Shown piece after piece: positions 1 to 5,123 of a DNA stretch of 5,123 nucleotides (positions are counted from its first letter, which is position 1; each line of letters starts with the position of its first letter). Source of the stretch: Clostridiaceae bacterium. GTDB lineage: Bacteria > Bacillota > Clostridia > Oscillospirales > Acutalibacteraceae. The notes beneath the pieces are model-generated. The model worked only from the letters and a program-made list of their open reading frames with translations. It made no database searches and was not told the origin of the DNA. A program made the position numbers and the translations under genes. The DNA is taken from assembly GCA_016295895.1 (NCBI GenBank), contig JAEDKI010000139.1:1-5123 (forward strand). The letters run 5' to 3'.

Positions 1-314
1 ATTGCGCCGCAAATAATTTCGATTATTGAACCCGTAAGCACAAACGCAACGAAGCGGTGCGGCAGTTTTTTATCCGAAATAACGACCGCCCCTATGTAGC
101 ACCCGACCATGCCGAAGCCGTAAAGAACGCAAAGCGGTTCAAAAACCGTGACCACGTGCGTTTCCCAACGGTCGTAAAGTGCAAGACACCAAAACCCCTC
201 GAGCAAAACGCCGAGAAGGCTCCCGAAAATAAAGAGCCAATATAATTTGAAATAAGAGAATCTGTTGTTGCTTTCCGCTGATGCGGCTTGATTGCGGACA
301 TTTTTTCTTTTCAT
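1..314 (-). CDS. CmpB-family putative ABC transporter permease, 5' part only (cut by window edge)
   Basis: This is the first 104 codons of a minus-strand gene that runs off the left edge without a stop. The ATG at 314-312 is preceded by GAGG at 324-321, six bases away. The protein begins with a charged, soluble stretch (residues 1-20, starting MKRKNVRNQ). Hydrophobic segments follow at about 24-47, 59-80 and 87-104. The pattern WLFIFGSLLGVLLEG (26-40), then W50-E-T-H, then EPLCVLYGFG (59-68) matches, from memory, the family annotated as putative ABC-transporter type IV or CmpB-like (PF06541), common in Clostridia. Members are polytopic membrane proteins. The transport function is inherited from annotation and poorly tested, so no substrate should be assumed. 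It has its own promoter-like -10 and points away from spmAB in the same direction, with about 400 bases between. The reading frame and start are well supported; the family name is moderately sure. Confidence 0.75.
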   Translation of the reverse strand, partial: MKRKNVRNQAASAESNNRFSYFKLYWLFIFGSLLGVLLEGFWCLALYDRWETHVVTVFEPLCVLYGFGMVGCYIGAVVISDKKLPHRFVAFVLTGSIIEIICGA

Positions 315-360
315 GCCAAACCTCATTTTCTTTCGATTCAATAATCAACTGACAAGTTTG

Positions 361-366
361 ATTATA
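361..366 (-). promoter_or_regulatory. Candidate sigma-A -10 box for the CmpB-family gene
   Basis: Read on the minus strand, positions 366-361 are a perfect TATAAT. Transcription would begin near 354, giving a leader of about 40 bases before the ATG at 314. No good -35 lies 16-18 bases upstream (the best is ACTTTA-like), and there is no TG extension, so the call rests on the -10 and its position in an AT-rich stretch. Confidence 0.35.
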
Positions 367-463
367 AAGAGTCAAAATTCAAATAAAGTTTAGAAAAAAT
401 TACAGTTTTATTAAACCGTGTCTGTCTCGCTGAGCGAAAAGCAAAAGAAAATATCATAACAGA

Positions 464-511
464 AAGTGGCTTGTATCGGAAAATCAACCGCTACAAACCA
501 CTTAATTTTTT
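464..511. terminator. Strong hairpin with plus-strand U-run; possible bidirectional terminator
   Basis: The arms AAGTGGCTTGTA (464-475) and TACAAACCACTT (492-503) pair over 12 positions with one C/A mismatch on the plus strand. Read on the minus strand that mismatch becomes a G-U pair. An inner CGG/CCG stem (477-479 with 488-490) closes an eight-base loop. On the plus strand six Ts follow at 506-511, the classic intrinsic terminator layout. On the minus strand the bases after the hairpin are only mildly U-rich. No plus-strand gene lies upstream to be terminated. It may instead stop minus-strand readthrough from spmAB into the CmpB-family gene, or end an unannotated plus-strand RNA. Confidence 0.6.
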
Positions 512-566
512 GTCGGAATGAAAAATATATGTTTCTTTTTTCCGTTATTGGGACAGCATCAAAACG

Positions 567-596
567 AAAAAAGCTTGAATTATTTCATAAATTCAA
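567..596 (-). terminator. AT-rich intrinsic terminator, likely end of the spmA-spmB transcript
   Basis: On the minus strand, TTGAATT-T-AT (596-587) pairs with ATAATTCAA (583-575), with one bulged T and a three-base loop. It is followed by GC and six Ts (572-567). The stem is weak in GC but long, and the U-run is clean. It lies about 125 bases beyond the spmB stop with no intact gene between, so the spmAB message is the natural client. Confidence 0.5.
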
Positions 597-683
597 TAAC
601 CTTTTGAGCGTCGGTATATCCTTTTTGATAAAGGCTGTCATTTTCATCCCTTGTTTTTAAACCGTTTTTAAGTAATTATTCAT
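580..683 (-). other. Possible broken 34-residue micro-ORF downstream of spmB
   Basis: An ATG at 683-681 opens a short frame (MNNYLKTV, then stop). Adding one A to the run of five As at 669-665 would join it to the next frame. The joined product would be 34 residues ending ...YQKGYTDAQKVIEFMK, with its stop at 582-580. The 3' half reads like real protein: charged, low in repeats and with a plausible amphipathic end. There is no good ribosome binding site before the ATG, and 31 open codons can occur by chance. It could be a decayed small gene, a sequencing error in a homopolymer, or coincidence. I do not recognise any family. Confidence 0.15.
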
Positions 684-720
684 TTCCGTTACTTTTTTGT
701 CAACGGCGAAAGGGCGGCAT

Positions 721-1242
721 TCAGCAAAAAAACATGCCCGCCGCCAAAGCAGAAACAATGAAGCTTGTGAAATCCGCAAGCATTGCCGCAGGAACCGTGC
801 ATCCGCTTTTTTTGATGCCGACCGAACCGTAGTAGACCGTTACGGCATAAAAGGTTGTTTCCGTTGAGCCCATAATGATCGAAGCGATTCTGCCCTCGGG
901 CGAATCAGGGCCGAAGGTTTTCAGAATCTGTTCAAACATCGTCAGCGAACCGCTGCCCGAAATCGGGCTGAGAACCGTCAGCGGCAAAACATCGGCAGGA
1001 ATCCCCGTCAGCCTTGCAATCGGCCCGAGCGCTTTTGTGACAACCTCCAGAGCACCCGACTGACGAAGCATTGTTACTCCCAGAACGAGAGCCATGAGCG
1101 GCGGCAGAAGCTTCACCGCCGATTTAAGGCCCTTGGAAGCACCCGATATAAAGCAATCAAAAACCTTTATCCCTTTTGCCGCTCCGAAAATGACTATTGC
1201 CGCAGTTATGAGCGGCAGAGTCAGAGAGGTTATTTTTTCCAT
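721..1242 (-). CDS. spmB: Spore maturation protein B (SpmB)
   Basis: This encodes 173 residues, close to the 178 of Bacillus subtilis SpmB as I recall it. SpmB is a polytopic membrane protein with a nucleoside-recognition (Gate) domain, needed with SpmA for full dehydration of the spore core and so for heat resistance. Its biochemical activity is not settled. Family hallmarks visible here are SPISGSGSL (92-100), GPDSPEGRIAS (111-121) and GSTETTFYAVTVYYGSVGIKK (starting at 125). Hydrophobic segments lie at about 7-24, 45-60, 83-92, 128-145 and 153-172. I chose the ATG at 1242-1240 because GGAGG (1254-1250) sits seven bases upstream and the family starts here. An in-frame upstream ATG at 1320 would only translate spmA sequence in the wrong frame. 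The start overlaps the end of spmA by 13 bases, which implies one message and coupled translation. Identification is confident. Confidence 0.95.
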   Translation of the reverse strand: MEKITSLTLPLITAAIVIFGAAKGIKVFDCFISGASKGLKSAVKLLPPLMALVLGVTMLRQSGALEVVTKALGPIARLTGIPADVLPLTVLSPISGSGSLTMFEQILKTFGPDSPEGRIASIIMGSTETTFYAVTVYYGSVGIKKSGCTVPAAMLADFTSFIVSALAAGMFFC

Positions 1243-1826
1243 TGTCTGCCCTCCGTCAGCTTTATCAGTATTATTGCGGCTGTCAGCCCGACCGCAAGCG
1301 CCGCTGCCGAGGATATCCACGAAGCGGGCATTATGTCAAACGGATTTTTGCAGCCGTAATCCTGCCGCATTGCGGCAACCGTTGTCGGAATAAGATGAAA
1401 AGCGGCAGAGTTCATAACAACAAATTTAATCATATCCTTGCTCGCCCTGTCCTTTGTCGGATTTTCTTCTTGCAGGCGTCTCATGGCTTCAAGCCCGAGC
1501 GGCGTTGCGGCATTCCCGAGGCCGAGAAGATTTGCGGTTATGTTCATCGAAATCGCTCTTGATGTCTTTCCTTTCATATCCATTTTCGGAAAAATCATTT
1601 TCAGGAAAGGCGACAGAATTTTGCAAACCGCTCCCGTCAAGCCCGAGCTTTCGGCAATCTCCATCATTCCTCCCCAGAAGCAGAGCGTTCCCGTGAGCCT
1701 TATGCAAAGCGAAACGGCGTCGGAAGCGCTCGCAATTATTCCTGCGGTGAGTTCCGATGCCGTGCCCGCAAACAAAGCCGCAATAACCGAAAAAATTATC
1801 ATCGCCGTCCAGATATAGTTAAGCAT
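1230..1826 (-). CDS. spmA: Spore maturation protein A (SpmA)
   Basis: This encodes 198 residues, close to the roughly 196 of B. subtilis SpmA. It is a membrane protein with a nucleoside-recognition (Gate) domain that acts with SpmB late in sporulation in spore-core dehydration; the molecular mechanism is unknown. Recognisable stretches are the N-terminal segment MLNYIWTAMIIFSVIAALF (1-19), the glycine-rich CFWGGMMEIAESSGL (49-63), MNITANLLGLGNAATPLGL (94-112) and MNSAAFHLIPTTVAAMR (138-154), with a final hydrophobic segment near 171-190. The ATG at 1826-1824 is preceded by GGAGG (1837-1833), six bases away. A GTG-initiated extension to 1859 would read through that ribosome binding site and is rejected. 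The last 13 bases overlap spmB. In B. subtilis dacB precedes spmA; here the upstream neighbour is a divergent regulator gene instead. Confidence 0.95.
   Translation of the reverse strand: MLNYIWTAMIIFSVIAALFAGTASELTAGIIASASDAVSLCIRLTGTLCFWGGMMEIAESSGLTGAVCKILSPFLKMIFPKMDMKGKTSRAISMNITANLLGLGNAATPLGLEAMRRLQEENPTKDRASKDMIKFVVMNSAAFHLIPTTVAAMRQDYGCKNPFDIMPASWISSAAALAVGLTAAIILIKLTEGRQWKK
1250..1254 (-). promoter_or_regulatory. spmB ribosome binding site inside the end of spmA
   Basis: GGAGG on the minus strand lies seven bases before the spmB ATG and within the last codons of spmA. It decides the spmB start in favour of 1242 over the longer frame opening at 1320. Confidence 0.85.
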
Positions 1827-1968
1827 TCTGTCCCTCCGAGCTTTCAGGCAACGGCACACAGCCGCATTTTAGCTTGCCGCCTTGATTCTGCGCTTTTCGA
1901 CAGCTTTCTTGCGCCAAATTAATAATTAAACAGCTACGGTTGTGCATTATCACCTAAAATATTTATTT

Positions 1969-1994
1969 TTATTCACAATTATGAATAATTATTC
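1969..1994. repeat. Cluster of three TTATTC half-sites in alternating orientation (candidate operator)
   Basis: TTATTC occurs at 1969-1974, reversed as GAATAA at 1983-1988, and again at 1989-1994. The second and third form a perfect 12-base palindrome (1983-1994). The first and second form a 20-base near-palindrome (1969-1988) with a single mismatched pair. The palindrome covers the predicted -10 of the spmA promoter and lies about 40 bases upstream of the -35 of the divergent regulator gene. This suits a repressor site, but AT-rich DNA makes such symmetry fairly likely by chance. Confidence 0.4.
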
Positions 1995-2016
1995 TGAAAT
2001 CCTCTTTTATTATCAA
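1988..2016 (-). promoter_or_regulatory. Candidate sigma-A-like promoter for spmA-spmB
   Basis: On the minus strand, TTGATA (2016-2011) and AATAAT (1993-1988) are separated by exactly 17 bases. Transcription would start near 1981, leaving a leader of about 155 bases before the spmA ATG. spmA and spmB in B. subtilis are under the mother-cell factor sigma-E. I looked for a sigma-E pair (ATA-type -35 and CATACANT-type -10) in this region and saw none that was convincing, so this vegetative-type match may not be the one used. Confidence 0.35.
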
Positions 2017-2033
2017 AATAACGCTAATGTCTC

Positions 2034-2062
2034 TTGACTTTCATGGAAAAAAGTGGTATAAA
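2034..2062 (+). promoter_or_regulatory. Sigma-A promoter of the AbrB-type regulator gene
   Basis: TTGACT (2034-2039) and TATAAA (2057-2062) are spaced by 17 bases, each one base away from consensus. Transcription would start near 2069, giving a leader of about 33 bases. The ribosome binding site and ATG lie at the expected distance downstream. This is the clearest promoter in the window. Confidence 0.75.
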
Positions 2063-2086
2063 TATAATCAATCCATACAATAATTC

Positions 2087-2091
2087 GGAGG
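2087..2091 (+). promoter_or_regulatory. Ribosome binding site that fixes the start of the AbrB-type gene
   Basis: GGAGG (running on as GGAGGTG) ends ten bases before the ATG at 2102. An in-frame GTG at 2093 lies only one base past the GGAGG and cannot be served by it, so the ATG is preferred. AbrB-family proteins also begin at the equivalent residue. Confidence 0.8.
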
Positions 2092-2101
2092 TGTGTGTTT
2101 T

Positions 2102-2344
2102 ATGTTTACAGGATTTATTCGTGAAATCGACAGCGTAGGCAGAATAGTTATCCCCATGCAGTTGAGGAAAGAGCTCGGACTTCTTGAACCCGGCAGTAAG
2201 CTTGAAATGTTCTCAGACGGCAAGCAGATTATCGCAAAGAAAGCGGTTGATAACTGCATTTTCTGCAAATCGGAAAGTGACCTTATTGAGTTTGAAGGCA
2301 AATCAATCTGCAAAACCTGCCTTGAAAAAATTAAAGCTGAATAA
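2102..2344 (+). CDS. AbrB/SpoVT-type transcriptional regulator with C-terminal cysteine-pair tail
   Basis: This encodes 80 residues. Residues 3-47 form a swapped-hairpin AbrB DNA-binding domain: TGFIREIDSVGRIVIP (3-18), QLRKELGL (20-27), then the GSKLEMF...KQIIAKK strand pair (31-47). The D10-x-x-G13-R14-x-V16-I17-P18 core is as in B. subtilis AbrB and Abh. The tail carries C52-x2-C55 and C70-x2-C73 with 14 residues between, enough to bind one zinc in a small ribbon. B. subtilis AbrB lacks this arrangement, but I recall similar tails in clostridial AbrB-like proteins. The protein probably acts as a dimer or tetramer on AT-rich promoters, perhaps its own and the divergent spmA promoter; that is inference. 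The gene has its own promoter, tandem TAA stops (2342-2347) and a strong terminator, so it is a one-gene unit. Confidence 0.9.
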   Translation: MFTGFIREIDSVGRIVIPMQLRKELGLLEPGSKLEMFSDGKQIIAKKAVDNCIFCKSESDLIEFEGKSICKTCLEKIKAE

Positions 2345-2356
2345 TAAGCAGTTTTC

Positions 2357-2397
2357 TCCCCTCATTCGGTGTTAATGCCGTTTGAGGGGATTTTTTT
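2357..2397 (+). terminator. Intrinsic terminator after the AbrB-type gene
   Basis: TCCCCTCA (2357-2364) pairs with TGAGGGGA (2383-2390). An inner CGG/CCG stem (2367-2369 with 2378-2380) lies across a TT/TT internal loop. Seven Ts follow at 2391-2397. The hairpin begins 12 bases after the first stop codon. It should separate this transcript from the ATPase gene downstream. Confidence 0.92.
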
Positions 2398-2500
2398 CTT
2401 TCCGTTTGAATATATATGAATATCCGCCTGCTTTATTGCAAAAAAACTACAAAACGGAGCAGAAGCTCGGAAATTTCAGGTTTCGGAAAGGGATAAACTG

Positions 2501-5122
2501 ATGGATTGGCACTGTATAACGGCGCAGGATGCCGCAAAAATGCTGAAAAGCAATATTAATAACGGGTTGGATGAGCAAGCCGCAAAAATACTGCTTAAAA
2601 CTCACGGTGAAAACAAGCTTCAGGACAAGAAAAAGGTCTCAATTGTTAAGCAATTTTTCGGGCAGTTTTCCGATTTTTGCGTTATTATTCTTTTTATAGC
2701 CTGTATTATTTCTTTTGTTACAAGCATTCTTGACGGCAGTCGGGATTTTATTGAGCCTGCCGTGATTCTCCTGATTGTTGTTCTCAATGCCGTCATCGGC
2801 GTTTTTCAGGAGCGGCGTGCCGAGCGTGCGCTTGAAGCTCTTAAAAAGCTTTCCGCTCCGTCGGCAAATGTTAAACGAAACGGAAAAATAAAGAAAATCC
2901 CCGCCTCCGGGCTTGTGCCGGGCGATGTGATTTATCTTGAAAGCGGCGACATGGTTCCCGCAGATGCCCGTCTTATTTCTTCAAACGGACTAAAGGTCAG
3001 CGAAAGTGCTCTGACGGGCGAATCCGAAGCCTGCGAAAAAGACGCAAACTCTGTATCAGCCGCCGATTGCCCTCCCGCAGACAGAAAAAATATGATTTTT
3101 TCTTCAACGAATGTTCTTGCAGGCAACTGCACGGCAATCGTTACGCAAACGGGCATGGAAACTCAGGTCGGCAAAATTGCTCACCTGCTTGCAAGCGAAA
3201 AATCGCCTCAGACCCCACTCCAGCTTCGGCTTGAAAAAATCGGCAAGACTCTCGCCGTCGGCGCTTTGATTATCTGCGCCGCAGTTTTTCTGCTCGGAGT
3301 TATCAGAAGAAGCGGTATTCTTTCTTCATTCATGCTTTCGGTCAGCCTTGCGGTTGCCGCAATCCCCGAGGGTCTGCCTGCCATCGTTACCATCGTCCTG
3401 TCCATGGGCGTTCAGATTATGGCGAAAAACAATGCGATTATCCGCCATCTTCCCGCCGTTGAGACTCTCGGGGCGGCAACCGTCATCTGCTCGGACAAAA
3501 CAGGCACTCTGACCCAAAATAAAATGACCGTTACAAAGGTTTGCTCTGCTTCGGGAGAGCTTTCAATGAACAGCTCCGAAGCCTGCAAAATCCTTTTGTA
3601 CGGTTCAATCTGTAATAATTCTCATGTTATCAAACGGGGCAAAAAGCCGATTTTCGGCGGCGACCCGACCGAAACCGCAATCCTCTCCGCCGCTTTCGAC
3701 TGCGGAGAAAATGTGTTTTCGCTCGATTCCGACTATCCGAGGCTCCATGAAACTCCTTTTTCAAGCGAAAAAAAATACATGTCAACCCTCAACACCGTCG
3801 GCAATAAGAAGCTTCTCATTGTCAAAGGTGCTCCCGAGGTCATTCTGCCCCGCTGTTCAAAAGCGGAAATGCACGGCTCCGATTCCGCTTTGACTAAATT
3901 CCTTTCAAGCAAAATATCGGAGCAAAACAGCCGCATGGCGGCACAGGGTCTTCGTGTTATTGCCGTTGCTTTCAGAGCCGCCTCAGACCCGTCTGATTAC
4001 GATGAAAAGGACTTAACCTTTGCAGGGCTTATCGGCATGACCGACCCGCCCCGTCCCGAGGCGGCAAAGGCTGTTGCCACCTGCAAAAAAGCAGGAATAA
4101 TTCCCGTTATGATTACGGGCGACCACATTGACACCGCCTGCGCAATCGCCGGACAGCTCGGAATTCTTGAGAGCGGTCTGACCGCCATGACGGGTGCAGA
4201 GCTTGATTCTCTGAGTGATTCCGAGCTTTGTGACAAAATCAAAAAATGCCGTGTTTTTGCAAGAGTCAGTCCCGAACACAAGGTCAGAATCGTTAAAGCT
4301 TTCCGCTCCTGCGGAGAAATTGTTGCAATGACGGGCGACGGGGTAAATGATGCCCCTGCGCTAAAAGCGGCGGATATCGGCTGTGCCATGGGAAAGAGCG
4401 GAACAGATGTTGCCAAAAACGCCGCAGATATGATTCTGACAGACGATAATTTTGCAACAATCGTCAAGGCGGTTGCGCTCGGTCGTGGAATCTTTGACAA
4501 CATAAAAAAGGCGGTTCATTTTCTGCTCGGCACAAACATCGGAGAAATTTTAGCCGTGTTTGCCGCCTCGGTTCTCGGCTTCGCTCCCCCGCTGATTCCG
4601 ATTCAGCTTTTGTGGGTCAATCTTGTCACCGATTCCTTGCCCGCAATGGCTCTCGGAACCGAAAAGGCAGAGAAGGATATAATGACACGCCGCCCGATTT
4701 CTCCCTCAAAAGGTTTTTTCTCGGACGGACTCTGGATTGACATTTCGCTTGAAGGAATGCTTATCGGAACCGTAACCGTGCTTTCGTTTCTGATAGGAAG
4801 CAAAATGTTCGGAACTGAAAATGTTTTGCTCGGCAGAACCATGGCTTTTTGCACCATCAGCTTTTGCGAGATTGCCCATGCCGTCAACATGCGCTCGTCT
4901 CTGCCGCTCTTTAAAGCAGGCTTTTTCAGCAACCGTGCAATGACCGCTTCGGTTATAATTTGCTCTCTCGTTCAGGCCTCCGCCGTCATTTTCCCGCCGC
5001 TCGCAGATGTTTTCGGCGTTACCTCGCTCTCCGCCGTTCAATGGCTCATCGTTATCTGCCTTTCCGTCATCCCGCTTGTTATCGGCGAAGCAGGAAAAAT
5101 TCTTTTCACTCGCAAAGCTTGA
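2501..5122 (+). CDS. P2A-type calcium-transporting ATPase (SERCA/PacL-like)
   Basis: This is a complete 873-residue cation pump, full length for bacterial PacL/YloB-type enzymes, predicted to export Ca2+ from the cytoplasm using ATP. In order, it has a cation-ATPase N-terminal domain (1-50), TM1-TM2 (58-104), an actuator domain with T172-G-E-S175, and TM3-TM4 with P289-E290-G-L-P293. Next come the phosphorylation site D332 in SDKTGTLT, a nucleotide-binding domain with F420 and K442-G-A, then D515-P-P-R, T539-G-D and T611-G-D613-G-V-N-D617. Six C-terminal membrane segments complete it. Calcium-binding residues match SERCA at both sites: E290, N679, E682, N707, T710, D711 and E790. The ATG follows AAAGGG (2487-2492) by eight bases, a modest ribosome binding site. 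A terminator separates it from the AbrB-type gene, so it probably has its own promoter. I saw only weak candidates in 2398-2500, such as TTGAAT at 2406. TGA ends one base before the window edge. Confidence 0.93.
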   Translation: MDWHCITAQDAAKMLKSNINNGLDEQAAKILLKTHGENKLQDKKKVSIVKQFFGQFSDFCVIILFIACIISFVTSILDGSRDFIEPAVILLIVVLNAVIGVFQERRAERALEALKKLSAPSANVKRNGKIKKIPASGLVPGDVIYLESGDMVPADARLISSNGLKVSESALTGESEACEKDANSVSAADCPPADRKNMIFSSTNVLAGNCTAIVTQTGMETQVGKIAHLLASEKSPQTPLQLRLEKIGKTLAVGALIICAAVFLLGVIRRSGILSSFMLSVSLAVAAIPEGLPAIVTIVLSMGVQIMAKNNAIIRHLPAVETLGAATVICSDKTGTLTQNKMTVTKVCSASGELSMNSSEACKILLYGSICNNSHVIKRGKKPIFGGDPTETAILSAAFDCGENVFSLDSDYPRLHETPFSSEKKYMSTLNTVGNKKLLIVKGAPEVILPRCSKAEMHGSDSALTKFLSSKISEQNSRMAAQGLRVIAVAFRAASDPSDYDEKDLTFAGLIGMTDPPRPEAAKAVATCKKAGIIPVMITGDHIDTACAIAGQLGILESGLTAMTGAELDSLSDSELCDKIKKCRVFARVSPEHKVRIVKAFRSCGEIVAMTGDGVNDAPALKAADIGCAMGKSGTDVAKNAADMILTDDNFATIVKAVALGRGIFDNIKKAVHFLLGTNIGEILAVFAASVLGFAPPLIPIQLLWVNLVTDSLPAMALGTEKAEKDIMTRRPISPSKGFFSDGLWIDISLEGMLIGTVTVLSFLIGSKMFGTENVLLGRTMAFCTISFCEIAHAVNMRSSLPLFKAGFFSNRAMTASVIICSLVQASAVIFPPLADVFGVTSLSAVQWLIVICLSVIPLVIGEAGKILFTRKA

Positions 5123-5123
5123 C

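Larger units (their letters stand above)
315..720. other. Intergenic region of about 400 bases without a convincing intact gene
   Basis: This AT-rich stretch lies between the CmpB-family gene and the end of spmB, both on the minus strand. It holds a candidate -10 (361-366), a strong hairpin followed by a plus-strand U-run (464-511), an AT-rich minus-strand terminator (567-596) and a possible broken micro-ORF (580-683), each listed separately. The only plus-strand frame of any length, GTG at 466 to a stop at 660, starts inside the hairpin, has no ribosome binding site and encodes nothing recognisable. Confidence 0.7.

Noticed and set aside
92..301. Short minus-strand frame overlapping the left-edge membrane gene
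   Set aside because: The overlapping frame that runs off the left edge from the ATG at 314 has a good ribosome binding site and family motifs, so this is a shadow of it.
466..660. A 64-codon plus-strand frame from GTG in the intergenic region
   Set aside because: It starts inside the left arm of a terminator-like hairpin, reads through the U-run, has no ribosome binding site and encodes no recognisable protein.
686..706. Hairpin CCGTTAC - six Ts - GT(C)AACGG just after spmB
   Set aside because: It is short, has a bulge, and no U-run follows on either strand, so it does not qualify as a terminator. The one at 567-596 is better.
1438..1818. A 126-codon plus-strand open frame across spmA
   Set aside because: It is antisense to spmA, which is identified with high confidence, and has no ribosome binding site or recognisable domain.
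2093..2101. GTG at 2093 as start of the AbrB-type gene
   Set aside because: It lies one base past the GGAGG sequence, too close for initiation. The ATG at 2102 has proper spacing and matches the family's start.
3997..4503. A 168-codon open frame on the minus strand inside the calcium ATPase gene
   Set aside because: It is antisense to the strongly conserved phosphorylation and hinge regions, encodes low-complexity Ser/Ala-rich sequence and has no ribosome binding site. It is a shadow of the ATPase codon pattern.
1..5123. Mobile elements, CRISPR arrays, tRNA or rRNA genes, or a novel defence-type system
   Set aside because: I saw no spaced direct repeats, transposase or integrase motifs, cloverleaf-like sequence or conserved rRNA segments. 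All long coding regions belong to recognised housekeeping or sporulation families.

Overview
The window looks like chromosome from a low-to-moderate GC, endospore-forming Clostridia-type Firmicute, perhaps a gut Oscillospiraceae/Ruminococcaceae-like lineage. The evidence is a spmA-spmB sporulation pair, an AbrB-type transition-state regulator with a cysteine-pair tail, strong GGAGG ribosome binding sites, and AT-rich intergenic DNA with -35/-10 boxes and hairpin-plus-U-run terminators. The genus cannot be fixed from this sequence alone.

Layout. Positions 1-314 hold the 5' part of a minus-strand membrane protein of the CmpB-like 'putative ABC transporter permease' family, cut by the left edge. 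Positions 315-720 have no convincing intact gene. They hold a promoter-like -10 for that gene, one strong hairpin with a U-run on the plus strand, an AT-rich minus-strand terminator, and a possible broken micro-ORF. Positions 721-1826 hold spmA and spmB on the minus strand, overlapping by 13 bases. Positions 1827-2101 are a divergent regulatory region: a minus-strand promoter for spmA whose -10 lies inside a cluster of TTATTC half-sites, and a near-consensus plus-strand promoter. The plus-strand promoter drives an 80-residue AbrB-type regulator (2102-2344), which ends at a strong terminator. Positions 2501-5122 hold a complete 873-residue P2A-type calcium-transporting ATPase, with its stop codon one base before the right edge.

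How the genes relate. SpmA and SpmB are required for spore-core dehydration in Bacillus and Clostridium, and AbrB-family proteins commonly control stationary-phase and sporulation programmes. The divergent arrangement therefore makes cross-regulation plausible, but nothing in the sequence proves it. The ATPase is separated from the regulator gene by a terminator and probably has its own promoter. It carries the residues of both SERCA-type calcium sites.

I found no mobile element, CRISPR array, tRNA or rRNA, and no clearly new biological system. The points most worth checking are the half-site cluster at the spmA promoter, the orphan hairpin at 464-511 and the two-site signature of the calcium pump.
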